Part shown: positions 16,629 to 23,857 of the stretch, piece after piece | Layout: each line of letters starts with the position of its first letter | How positions within the stretch are numbered: position 1 is the first letter of the stretch | Source: Lewinellaceae bacterium | GTDB lineage: Bacteria; Bacteroidota; Bacteroidia; Chitinophagales; Saprospiraceae | Direction: 5' to 3' | NCBI GenBank assembly: GCA_020636445.1 | Contig: JACJXV010000009.1 | Span: forward strand, 26,044-90,043 | Length of the DNA: 64,000 nucleotides | Made by a program: the position numbers and the translations under genes | Notes under the pieces: model-generated | Told to the model about the DNA's origin: nothing | What the model saw: only the letters and a program-made list of their open reading frames with translations | Databases searched by the model: none

Positions 16629-17705
16629 ATGTGGCAAGGACTTATTAATTTCGGCAAATTTTTGCTCTTTCTCGGCTTGGGCATCCTGATTCTGTGGTTG
16701 GTTTATCGCAGCCAGAATGCCGCTTTTCAGGAAGATTGTGCCTTGAAAGGAGTTCCGGCGGCAGATTGCAGTTTACTGGATAAAGTATGGCAGGATTTCA
16801 CCAGTGTTCGCTGGGGCTGGATCGTTCTGGTCCTGACGGCGTTTACGCTGAGTAATGTTAGTCGGGCCTTGCGTTGGCAAATGCTGATCCGGCCATTGGG
16901 TTACCGACCCCATTTTTTCAATGCTTTTTGGACCACGGTGCTGGGGTATTTTGCTAATTTAGGATTGCCGCGCCTGGGGGAAGTGGTGCGAGCGGGATCT
17001 TTAGCCCGCTACGAAAATATTGCGATTGAAAAAGTCATGGGTACCGTAGTCGTCGACCGGGTTTTTGACGTTATCAGCATTTTGCTGGTGACAAGCCTGG
17101 CGATTGCACTGGAGTTCGATCAGTTGTGGGGATATTTTTCCCAGTACGCTGATTGGAACAGTAAAACAGGTGCACTGAAGCAGCTTGTGTTATGGGGCGT
17201 ACCCGTAATGATCGTTGGACTTATTGCCACGTGGTTTTTACGCCATCAAATTCGAAACAGCTCGATTTACCGCAAAGTGCGGAGTTTGGTAGCAGGTTTT
17301 GGGGAAGGGATCAGCAGCTTCCGGCAAATTGATCGTCCCTGGCTGTTTTTGTTCCACAGTATTGCCATTTGGGGGATGTATTACCTGATGACCTACCTCT
17401 GCTTTTTCTCATTTGCACCAACAGCACATCTGGGAGCCGTCGCGGCCCTGGTGGTTTTTGTCGCCGGCGGCTGGGGCATTGTTATTCCCTCTCCGGGAGG
17501 AATGGGGACCTATCATTTTCTGGCACAAACAGCCTTAGGGCTATACGGCGTAGGCGGTGATGATGGTTTTTCCTGGGCCAATATCGCTTATTTCTCCATA
17601 CAACTTGGAGGCAACGTGCTGATGGGTATCCTGGCGCTGCTGTTACTTCCAGTATTTAATCGACGCTATCACCCACAACCAGTAGTCAATGAGTTACCTG
17701 GATAA
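16629..17705 (+). CDS. Lysylphosphatidylglycerol synthase TM region/UPF0104 family membrane protein
   Basis: A polytopic protein of 358 residues. The ATG at 16629 (MWQGLINFGKFLLFLGLGIL) is preferred over an earlier in-frame ATG at 16551 because a good promoter lies between them. Seven or eight membrane helices are visible. The family landmarks RALRWQMLIRPLGYRP, LPRLGEVVRAGSLARYE and PSPGGMGTYHFLAQ are present. It lacks the cytosolic lysyl-transferase domain of MprF, so it is probably a lipid flippase-like or uncharacterised member. It overlaps rfaE2 by 17 bases, implying coupled expression. Confidence 0.88.
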   Translation: MWQGLINFGKFLLFLGLGILILWLVYRSQNAAFQEDCALKGVPAADCSLLDKVWQDFTSVRWGWIVLVLTAFTLSNVSRALRWQMLIRPLGYRPHFFNAFWTTVLGYFANLGLPRLGEVVRAGSLARYENIAIEKVMGTVVVDRVFDVISILLVTSLAIALEFDQLWGYFSQYADWNSKTGALKQLVLWGVPVMIVGLIATWFLRHQIRNSSIYRKVRSLVAGFGEGISSFRQIDRPWLFLFHSIAIWGMYYLMTYLCFFSFAPTAHLGAVAALVVFVAGGWGIVIPSPGGMGTYHFLAQTALGLYGVGGDDGFSWANIAYFSIQLGGNVLMGILALLLLPVFNRRYHPQPVVNELPG

Positions 17706-18180
17706 TGTGCAAAAGAAGTTAATGTCTTGGGATATGGCTGCAGCCCAGGTACAAGCATGGCAAGCCCGTGGAGACCGCATAGTTTTTACCAATGGTTGTT
17801 TTGATTTGCTGCACTATGGCCATTTGCACTATCTGGCTCAGGCACGGGATTTGGGCGATCGATTGGTCATTGGGCTGAACAGTGGGGAATCAGTTAGCCG
17901 GTTAAAGGGTCCCACCCGGCCTATTAATGACGAATCTACCCGGCAATTGATGTTGGCTTCACTTGCTTTTGTGGATGCAGTAGTGGTATTTGGTGAGGAT
18001 ACTCCGTTAGCATTGATCCAACAGTTAAACCCTGATGTCTTAGTAAAAGGGGGCGATTACGCTCCGGAGACGATCGTGGGTGCCTCCTGGGTTGAGGAAC
18101 GTGGTGGGCAAGTGGTCGTTTTACCTTTTGTATCCGGTTATTCGACAACAGCCCTGGAGACCCGCATAAAAAACGGGTGA
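17689..18180 (+). CDS. rfaE2: D-glycero-beta-D-manno-heptose 1-phosphate adenylyltransferase
   Basis: A 163-residue nucleotidyltransferase equal to the C-terminal domain of HldE. FTNGCFDLLHYGHLHYL (33-49) holds the HxGH motif, and VKGGDYAPETIVGA and SGYSTTALETRI are typical of RfaE2. It makes ADP-heptose for lipopolysaccharide core from heptose-1-phosphate and ATP. The kinase half is not in this window. The start lies inside the end of the preceding membrane protein gene. Confidence 0.94.
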   Translation: MSYLDNVQKKLMSWDMAAAQVQAWQARGDRIVFTNGCFDLLHYGHLHYLAQARDLGDRLVIGLNSGESVSRLKGPTRPINDESTRQLMLASLAFVDAVVVFGEDTPLALIQQLNPDVLVKGGDYAPETIVGASWVEERGGQVVVLPFVSGYSTTALETRIKNG

Positions 18181-18260
18181 TATATTTCGTTTTAGTACCT
18201 ACGGGAGATAGTTGACTGCAGGGTTGGTTTATTCCCCTAAACACAGAAACTTTAAGCACC

Positions 18261-19325
18261 ATGGCAAGTACCATTCGGGAAGTAATTTCATACCTGGAAA
18301 GCATTGCCCCATCAGCATTGCAGGAGAGCTACGATAATGCGGGGCTAATTGTCGGTGATCCTACGGCTCCGGTGCGAGGTGTACTTACGACACTAGATGT
18401 AACTGAGGCGGTGGTCGCAGAAGCGGTAGCACGGGGCTGTAATTTGATCGTAGCCCATCACCCTATTGTTTTTCGTGGGTTAAAACAAATAACCGGGCGT
18501 ACTTATGTCGAGCGGGTTGTCATTGCTGCTATCCGGCAGGAGGTGGCTATTTATGCTATCCATACTAACCTCGATCACGTTTATGACCAGGGGGTAAACA
18601 GCCGGATTGCATCCCGTTTGGGGCTGCAGGATACCCGAATTTTAAGCCCTAAGGGGGATGTTCGCCGTCAACTTACTACCCTGGTACCGGAAGCAGAAGC
18701 CCAGGCCGTGGGAGATGTACTGCTGCAAGCGGGTGTAGATCAGCTTCGGGTGCTTGATAAAGTTCGCGTCGAAAGCGAACCGGTGGAGAACGGTACTCGC
18801 TTTGAAGATGCCTTGGTACAGCTCACCGGACGATTTTATACCTGGCAACAGGAAAGGGTCCTTAAGGCTATTTATACTGCCCACCCTCATGAAATCCCCA
18901 CTGTGGATATAGCTCCTTTGCTGAATACCGACCCAAACAGTGGGGCAGGCTTGATCGGGACACTGCCGGAACCCACGGCGGAATCAGCATTTCTGGATTT
19001 CTTACGCGAGCGAATGCAATTGAATTGTATCCGTCATACCAGGTTGCGCGATAAACCCGTAACCCGGGTAGCCGTTTGTGGGGGAGCAGGAAGCTTCCTG
19101 TTGGGGGCCGCCCGTGCACAGGGAGCCGATGTTTTCGTGACAGCGGATTTCAAGTATCATGAGTTCTTCGATGCCGAAGGGCAGCTGGTTATTGCGGACA
19201 TTGGACATTTTGAGAGTGAGCAATTTACAATTGCTTTACTGCAGGAAATAATTTCAGAGAAATTTAGTAACTTTGCGGCCTATTGTACAACCGTGAATAC
19301 CAATCCGGTGTATTATCATTGTTAG
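18261..19325 (+). CDS. Nif3-like dinuclear metal centre hexameric protein
   Basis: The 354-residue protein has the two-part Nif3 fold. Metal-binding residues are seen in VAHHPIVFRGLKQI (near 68-81), HTNLDHVYDQGVNSRIA near 100-116, and DIGHFESEQF near 313-322. The middle third (about 135-235) corresponds to the PII/CutA-like insertion of the longer YqfO-type members, including AIYTAHPHEIPTVDI. The biochemical role is unsettled; it has been annotated as GTP cyclohydrolase-like. It is followed 64 bases later by the zinc-ribbon coiled-coil gene, a pairing typical of Bacteroidota. Confidence 0.92.
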   Translation: MASTIREVISYLESIAPSALQESYDNAGLIVGDPTAPVRGVLTTLDVTEAVVAEAVARGCNLIVAHHPIVFRGLKQITGRTYVERVVIAAIRQEVAIYAIHTNLDHVYDQGVNSRIASRLGLQDTRILSPKGDVRRQLTTLVPEAEAQAVGDVLLQAGVDQLRVLDKVRVESEPVENGTRFEDALVQLTGRFYTWQQERVLKAIYTAHPHEIPTVDIAPLLNTDPNSGAGLIGTLPEPTAESAFLDFLRERMQLNCIRHTRLRDKPVTRVAVCGGAGSFLLGAARAQGADVFVTADFKYHEFFDAEGQLVIADIGHFESEQFTIALLQEIISEKFSNFAAYCTTVNTNPVYYHC

Positions 19326-19389
19326 CTCCCCACGGGGTGCGCATCCAGCCTGAAAATGGCTATCTGGTTATTGACCATAAAATTAAGGA

Positions 19390-20157
19390 ATGGCTAGCGA
19401 ACTAACTGTAGCAGAAAAATTGCGTAAGCTGTACGAGCTTCAGCAGATAGATTCAAATATTGATCAAATTGAAGTGCTCAAAGGAGAGCTTCCCATTGAG
19501 GTAAGCGATCTGGAGGACGATATTGCCGGGCTCGACACCCGGGTAAGTCGTCTGCAAGCTACGATCAAGGAGCTGAAAGCGACCGTCTCTAAATTTGAGG
19601 CAAATATCAAAGAATCGGAAACGCTGATCGAGCGCTACCAAACGCAGTTGGACAATGTCAAGAACAACCGCGAATTCGAAGCACTGACCAAGGAATTGGA
19701 GCTGCAGAAACTGGACATTCAACTGGCAGAGAAAAAAATTCGCCAGGCTAATGTTGAAGTTGCTGCTAAAGAAGATACCCTGGTAGCAACCGAAGAGCGG
19801 AGAGCTAAAAAGCAGGCTGATCTGGATGTCAAGAAAGTTGAGCTGCAGGAAATTATTTCCAAGACAGAAGCCGAAGAAAAAGACTTACGTAAGCGTTCTG
19901 AGGCAGCTCGTAAACACATCGAGGATCGCCTGATTAAGGCTTATGATAAAATCCGTACTTCCTACCGCAACGGGATGGCTGTTGTGACCGTCCAGCGGGA
20001 TGCTTGTGGTGGATGTTTCAATAAGATCCCGCCCCAGGTACAATTAGAAATTGCTATGCGCAAAAATATCGTCGCCTGTGAGCATTGTGGTCGTATCGTT
20101 GTTGATGACTTCATCATGGAAGCTGAGCGCGATGTAATGCGCGAGCAGGAGGCCTGA
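19390..20157 (+). CDS. C4-type zinc-ribbon, coiled-coil protein
   Basis: A 255-residue cytosolic protein. Residues about 10-195 are an almost unbroken heptad-rich coiled coil (LEKKIRQ-like runs rich in K, E, A, L). The C-terminal domain has two CxxC pairs, CGGC (near 206) and CEHC (near 229), the zinc ribbon shared with the CT398/HP0958 family. Relatives have been linked to nucleic-acid binding and flagellar or secretion regulation, but in Bacteroidota the role is unknown. A strong hairpin follows the stop. Confidence 0.88.
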   Translation: MASELTVAEKLRKLYELQQIDSNIDQIEVLKGELPIEVSDLEDDIAGLDTRVSRLQATIKELKATVSKFEANIKESETLIERYQTQLDNVKNNREFEALTKELELQKLDIQLAEKKIRQANVEVAAKEDTLVATEERRAKKQADLDVKKVELQEIISKTEAEEKDLRKRSEAARKHIEDRLIKAYDKIRTSYRNGMAVVTVQRDACGGCFNKIPPQVQLEIAMRKNIVACEHCGRIVVDDFIMEAERDVMREQEA

Positions 20158-20199
20158 TTTACACTTTAAGCAAGCCTGCTAAAGGGCTTGGTTGTATAG

Positions 20200-20243
20200 A
20201 TCATCCCGAATTCTGGTACACCGGAGTTCGGGATGATTCATTT
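20200..20243 (+). terminator. Terminator-like hairpin after the zinc-ribbon gene
   Basis: A perfect 11-bp outer stem (ATCATCCCGAA/TTCGGGATGAT, 20200-20210 and 20227-20237) extends inward with TCTGGT/ACCGGA. A weak T-run (CATTTTGG) follows. It closes the nif3-zinc ribbon transcript. The rest of the spacer to 20553 holds only AT-rich promoter-like sequence, including TATTTTG near 20508-20514. Confidence 0.6.
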
Positions 20244-20553
20244 TGGCCCCAGCGCAAAGAGCCCCGGCTTTGTATTCGGTATCCCAAATTAGGGAAATAG
20301 GGGGAATAGGTGAAGGGTTTGGGTATCTGGTTGTTTGTCCGCCGGAAATTTACTGCAGGCCTCGAAGTTGACGGTAGATGTAAGTGGTTTTTATACAACA
20401 TTTTAGTAACCTGCGTTCGTTATTCCCCATGTCTGTTATTGGTTAAAAAATAGTTAACTGGAACCCTCTCGAGGTGTCGAGATTGACCAATGGTAATATC
20501 TTTTGTATTTTGCGCCCTACTCACCTGCGCCCCATTCCCAAAAGCTATTGTAC

Positions 20554-22059
20554 ATGCCTAGAAATCTGCTGATTGTACTATTGATCTTTTTTTTGGGGTG
20601 TTGTTTCCTGCCGACAATTGCGACTGCCGCAAAGAAATTCGAATACACGCCTCGTGCCCGGGAAGCTTACGAACTGGCCACCAGCTTACGAATAGCAGAA
20701 GCCAGGGCGGCCCTTACACAGCTAAAGTTTCGGGAACCCAATAATCTCATTGCTTATCACATCGAAAATTACCTTGATTTCTTTGTTTTGTTTACCCAGG
20801 AGCGCTCGGCCGATTATGATAAATTGCGCCGTAACGAGGAAAAACGAATTGAAATCATGGCGCAGGGGGATCCCAACTCACCCTACTATGCCTATGTTCA
20901 GGCAGATACCCGCTTACAGTGGGCACTGATAAAACTTAAGTTTGGGGATTATCTGGGTGCTTTTACAAGCATCAGTAAAGCGCATAAACTGCTCAAACGA
21001 AACCAGGAGCGTTTTCCGGGTTTTTTACCCAATCTCAAGGATTTAGGTATTCTGCATGCCATGATCGGTACCATCCCCGACAACTATAAATGGGGGGTTC
21101 GATTACTGAGCGGTTTGCGTGGAACGATTGCACAGGGGCGCAAAGAGCTTGAATACGTACTTAATAAGTCCAAGGGTAACCCTGATTTTTTGTTTGCCGA
21201 GGAAACGCTGGTAATCTACTCCTTTGTTCTCCTCCACCTGGATAATAAACCGGAGGAAGCCTGGGTTGCGGTGAATCGCCCTGAATTACAACCAGGACGT
21301 AATCCGTTGCATACGTTTGTTAAAGCTAATGTTGGCATGCGCGCGCAGCATAATGATGAAGCTATCCGCTTGCTGGAGCAACGCCCAAGTGGAAAAGAAT
21401 ACGCTGCCTTCCCTTATCTCGATTTCATGCAAGGGCTAGCCAGACTGCGTCGACTGGACCGGAATGCTGACAATTACTTTCAACGCTTTCTCGAAGAATA
21501 CCGCGGAAGGAATTTTATTAAAGAGGCTTACCAGAAAATGGCCTGGTCGGCATTGATTACCGGCAATACCAACGATTATACCCGCTATATGGCAGCCTGT
21601 CTGGCAAATGGCCATACGGATTCGGAATCGGATGAAACGGCCGAAGAGGAAGCGCGAAAGGGAATAGTTCCTCATCCGACTTTACTCCGTGCACGGCTGC
21701 TGTTCGATGGAGGGTATTATATCCGGGCACTGGAAACGCTACAAGCCAGTAAGCAGACGGATTTTGCCAGCCGGCCCCAGCAACTGGAATATACCTACCG
21801 GTACGGACGCATATTGCATGGGCTGGAACGGTGGGATGAGGCTATTAAACAGTATAACCTTACGATAGATCGCGGGCGCAATGATCCGGATTACTTTGCC
21901 TGTAATGCAGCCCTGCAGGCCGGGCTTATCTGCGAAAAGCGCAAAGCGCGGGAATCTGCCCGGCAATATTTCGAAACCTGTTTGAGTATGCGACCGAGTG
22001 CTTATCGCACCAGCATGCATCAGGCTGCGAAAGCCGGACTCAACCGACTGGGATATTAG
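20554..22059 (+). CDS. Secreted TPR-like repeat protein
   Basis: With the start at 20554 the protein is 501 residues and begins MPRNLLIVLLIFFLGCCFLP, a signal peptide ending near TIATAA. An in-frame ATG 51 bases upstream would bury the signal. Helical repeats resembling TPR units are scattered through the protein, clearest at the C-terminus: YGRILHGLERWDEAIKQYNL and AGLICEKRKARESARQYFET. Similar Bacteroidota proteins are annotated as tetratricopeptide proteins of unknown role, probably periplasmic or surface scaffolds. It stands alone and converges on the OmpH gene. Confidence 0.8.
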   Translation: MPRNLLIVLLIFFLGCCFLPTIATAAKKFEYTPRAREAYELATSLRIAEARAALTQLKFREPNNLIAYHIENYLDFFVLFTQERSADYDKLRRNEEKRIEIMAQGDPNSPYYAYVQADTRLQWALIKLKFGDYLGAFTSISKAHKLLKRNQERFPGFLPNLKDLGILHAMIGTIPDNYKWGVRLLSGLRGTIAQGRKELEYVLNKSKGNPDFLFAEETLVIYSFVLLHLDNKPEEAWVAVNRPELQPGRNPLHTFVKANVGMRAQHNDEAIRLLEQRPSGKEYAAFPYLDFMQGLARLRRLDRNADNYFQRFLEEYRGRNFIKEAYQKMAWSALITGNTNDYTRYMAACLANGHTDSESDETAEEEARKGIVPHPTLLRARLLFDGGYYIRALETLQASKQTDFASRPQQLEYTYRYGRILHGLERWDEAIKQYNLTIDRGRNDPDYFACNAALQAGLICEKRKARESARQYFETCLSMRPSAYRTSMHQAAKAGLNRLGY

Positions 22060-22126
22060 TTGGTTGCTGGTTACTTGTTACTGGTTATTAGTTACTAGTG
22101 GCCAGTAACTAATAACCAGCAACCAA
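22060..22126. terminator. Nested palindrome between convergent genes
   Basis: A perfect 14-bp stem GGTTATTAGTTACT (22083-22096) pairs with 22104-22117. An outer stem TTGGTTGCTGG (22060-22070) pairs with 22116-22126. The left arm carries 12 extra bases (TTACTTGTTACT) that look like an added repeat unit. It begins one base after the TPR gene stop and ends 8 bases before the ompH stop, so it can terminate both genes. Confidence 0.6.
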
Positions 22127-22134
22127 TAACTCCA

Positions 22135-22650
22135 TTACTGCTTCTTAGCCTGGTATTTGGCTTTTACCAAAGCACTTACATCGTCTGACTCCTGCGTGAA
22201 CAGGATTGCATTGAAAACGCTGGTATCGAAAATCAACTGGTAGTTGTTTTCTTTAGCCACATCGGCAATTGCAGCCTCTACGCTGTCCAGAATTGGCTGC
22301 AGGAGTTCCTCGCGCTTTTTCTGTAGCTCAGTAGTAATCTCACTTTCATAATCCCTGATAGCATTCTGTTCAGCTTCCAAAGCGGCCTGCATTTCCTGTT
22401 GTTGCTTAGGTGACAGGTCACCACCTTGTACATCCGTCAGAAATTTGACATAGTTCGCTTTGAACTTGTTCGCCATCTCCTCGCCTTTAGCAACGAGCGT
22501 TTTCTGGTATTCTTCCAGATCGATATTAGCCTTCTTCGTATCAGCCAGTTCAGCAATGAAATTGCCAAAATTCATATGGCCATACTTCTGTGCCTGTGCA
22601 ACACTGGTCATGGCTACTAAAAAGGTGCAGAGCAAAAAAATGTGCTTCAT
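22135..22650 (-). CDS. OmpH/Skp family periplasmic chaperone
   Basis: A 171-residue protein starting MKHIFLLCTFLVAMTSVAQA, a signal peptide cleaved near AQA-QKYG. The ATG at 22650 is preferred over a TTG two codons earlier. It opens YGHMNFGNFIAEL where Skp proteins have the VDxxxIL strand. A long charged helical hairpin, about residues 50-125, follows. It ends with the NYQLIFDTSVFN strand typical of OmpH. Family role: it holds unfolded outer membrane proteins in the periplasm. No BamA gene is adjacent. Confidence 0.9.
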   Translation of the reverse strand: MKHIFLLCTFLVAMTSVAQAQKYGHMNFGNFIAELADTKKANIDLEEYQKTLVAKGEEMANKFKANYVKFLTDVQGGDLSPKQQQEMQAALEAEQNAIRDYESEITTELQKKREELLQPILDSVEAAIADVAKENNYQLIFDTSVFNAILFTQESDDVSALVKAKYQAKKQ

Positions 22651-22974
22651 TTCCAAATTGAGTTACGTAACAAAAAAGTTGGTTTGGGGTAGAGACACCA
22701 TTAACACGGTATTTCTATGTGTTCACATCGAAGGAGGTTAGCTCAACCCACATCGTCATGAATATCACTGCAAAAGTACACCCTCTCCAGCAAATGGCGC
22801 TACTTTTTAACGAAACATTATTGATCTGTTTTAAAAATTATTGTGTTAAATTGTATTTATAAAACTTTTTGTTTTTATTTGTAGGGATGTTTCGTTTGTT
22901 GACAACTAGTGTGGGTAATAATAGTAGCAGCTCTTTCTAATAGCTACTACTACCTGCACTTAAATGCTATTCTG
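22651..22974. promoter_or_regulatory. AT-rich divergent promoter region, ompH and glucosaminidase
   Basis: TACTTTTG on the minus strand (22771-22778) is a good -7 element for ompH; no TTG at the right distance was found. The 9-mer AACGAAACA (22809-22817) recurs inverted at 22888-22896, about 70 bases apart, flanking a very AT-rich core that probably holds the divergent promoter for the glucosaminidase gene. No other gene is present. Confidence 0.45.
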
Positions 22975-23775
22975 ATGAACTACCCATCCGAATTTTTACC
23001 TGTAGTGCGCTGGTTGGAAAATGCACGTTGCCAGATACAACGCTATTGGTTTCAGGGGGCACTCGTAGTAATTGCTGTATGTGCACTTAACCGCAAGGAT
23101 GTCAGTATTAATATTCACCTGAATAGTGCTGGTCCTGCCCTGCGTGCTGCTTTGCGGGAGCCGGTAGCTCATTTTCCGGCGATAAGCAAGCTTGAAGAAC
23201 GGCCAATGAATGTGTCATTGCTGAGCAGTGGAAAACCTGCTGTGAAAAAGCCTAAAGCTAAGGATAATGCGGCGAACCACTTTAGCACCATGCCAGCTGC
23301 TGAGGATTCTCCGCTAATGAGCAAAGATAAGCGCAAACGACAGGAGGCCTATGTAAAACAGTTTTCTGCTATCGCCCGCCGCGAGATGGATAAATACGGC
23401 ATTCCTGCCAGCATTACACTGGCCCAGGGCCTCCTGGAGAGCGATGCTGGAATAAGTCCACTGGCGAAAGATGCCAATAACCATTTTGGCATTAAATGTT
23501 TTTCCAAGACGTGTAAGAAGGGGCATTGCCGGAATTATACGGATGATTCTCACAAGGATTTCTTCAGGATTTATCCGGACCCATCGGATAGTTATCGTAG
23601 CCACAGCCAATTGTTGCAGCGGACCCGATATAAGTCTTTATTCCGGTTAAACCGCAGGGATTATAAAGCCTGGGCTAAAGGACTACAGCGGGCAGGGTAC
23701 GCTACTGATCCGCATTACGGAGAAAAACTGATCCGACTTATCGATAACCTGGATCTGCATCGGTACGATAAGTAA
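22975..23775 (+). CDS. Glucosaminidase domain (GH73) protein, peptidoglycan hydrolase
   Basis: The start at 22975 gives 266 residues (MNYPSEFLPVVRWLENARCQ). A hydrophobic segment near 27-38 (ALVVIAVCAL) may anchor it in the membrane. The C-terminal 150 residues match the GH73 endo-beta-N-acetylglucosaminidase fold. ITLAQGLLESDAGISPLA contains the catalytic Glu, NNHFGIKC is a conserved segment, and YRSHSQLLQ and YKAWAKGLQRAGYATDPHY follow the family order. Residues about 70-130 are a basic, low-complexity linker. It cuts the glycan strands of peptidoglycan. It lies upstream of the helicase gene, with no clear functional tie. Confidence 0.88.
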   Translation: MNYPSEFLPVVRWLENARCQIQRYWFQGALVVIAVCALNRKDVSINIHLNSAGPALRAALREPVAHFPAISKLEERPMNVSLLSSGKPAVKKPKAKDNAANHFSTMPAAEDSPLMSKDKRKRQEAYVKQFSAIARREMDKYGIPASITLAQGLLESDAGISPLAKDANNHFGIKCFSKTCKKGHCRNYTDDSHKDFFRIYPDPSDSYRSHSQLLQRTRYKSLFRLNRRDYKAWAKGLQRAGYATDPHYGEKLIRLIDNLDLHRYDK

Positions 23776-23857
23776 GCGCTTTCGGTGCATGATCATGTCT
23801 TTTCTGACGAATAGCAAAAAACAATCCGGGTAGCCTACTGTTTGTCAGTATGGTCTT

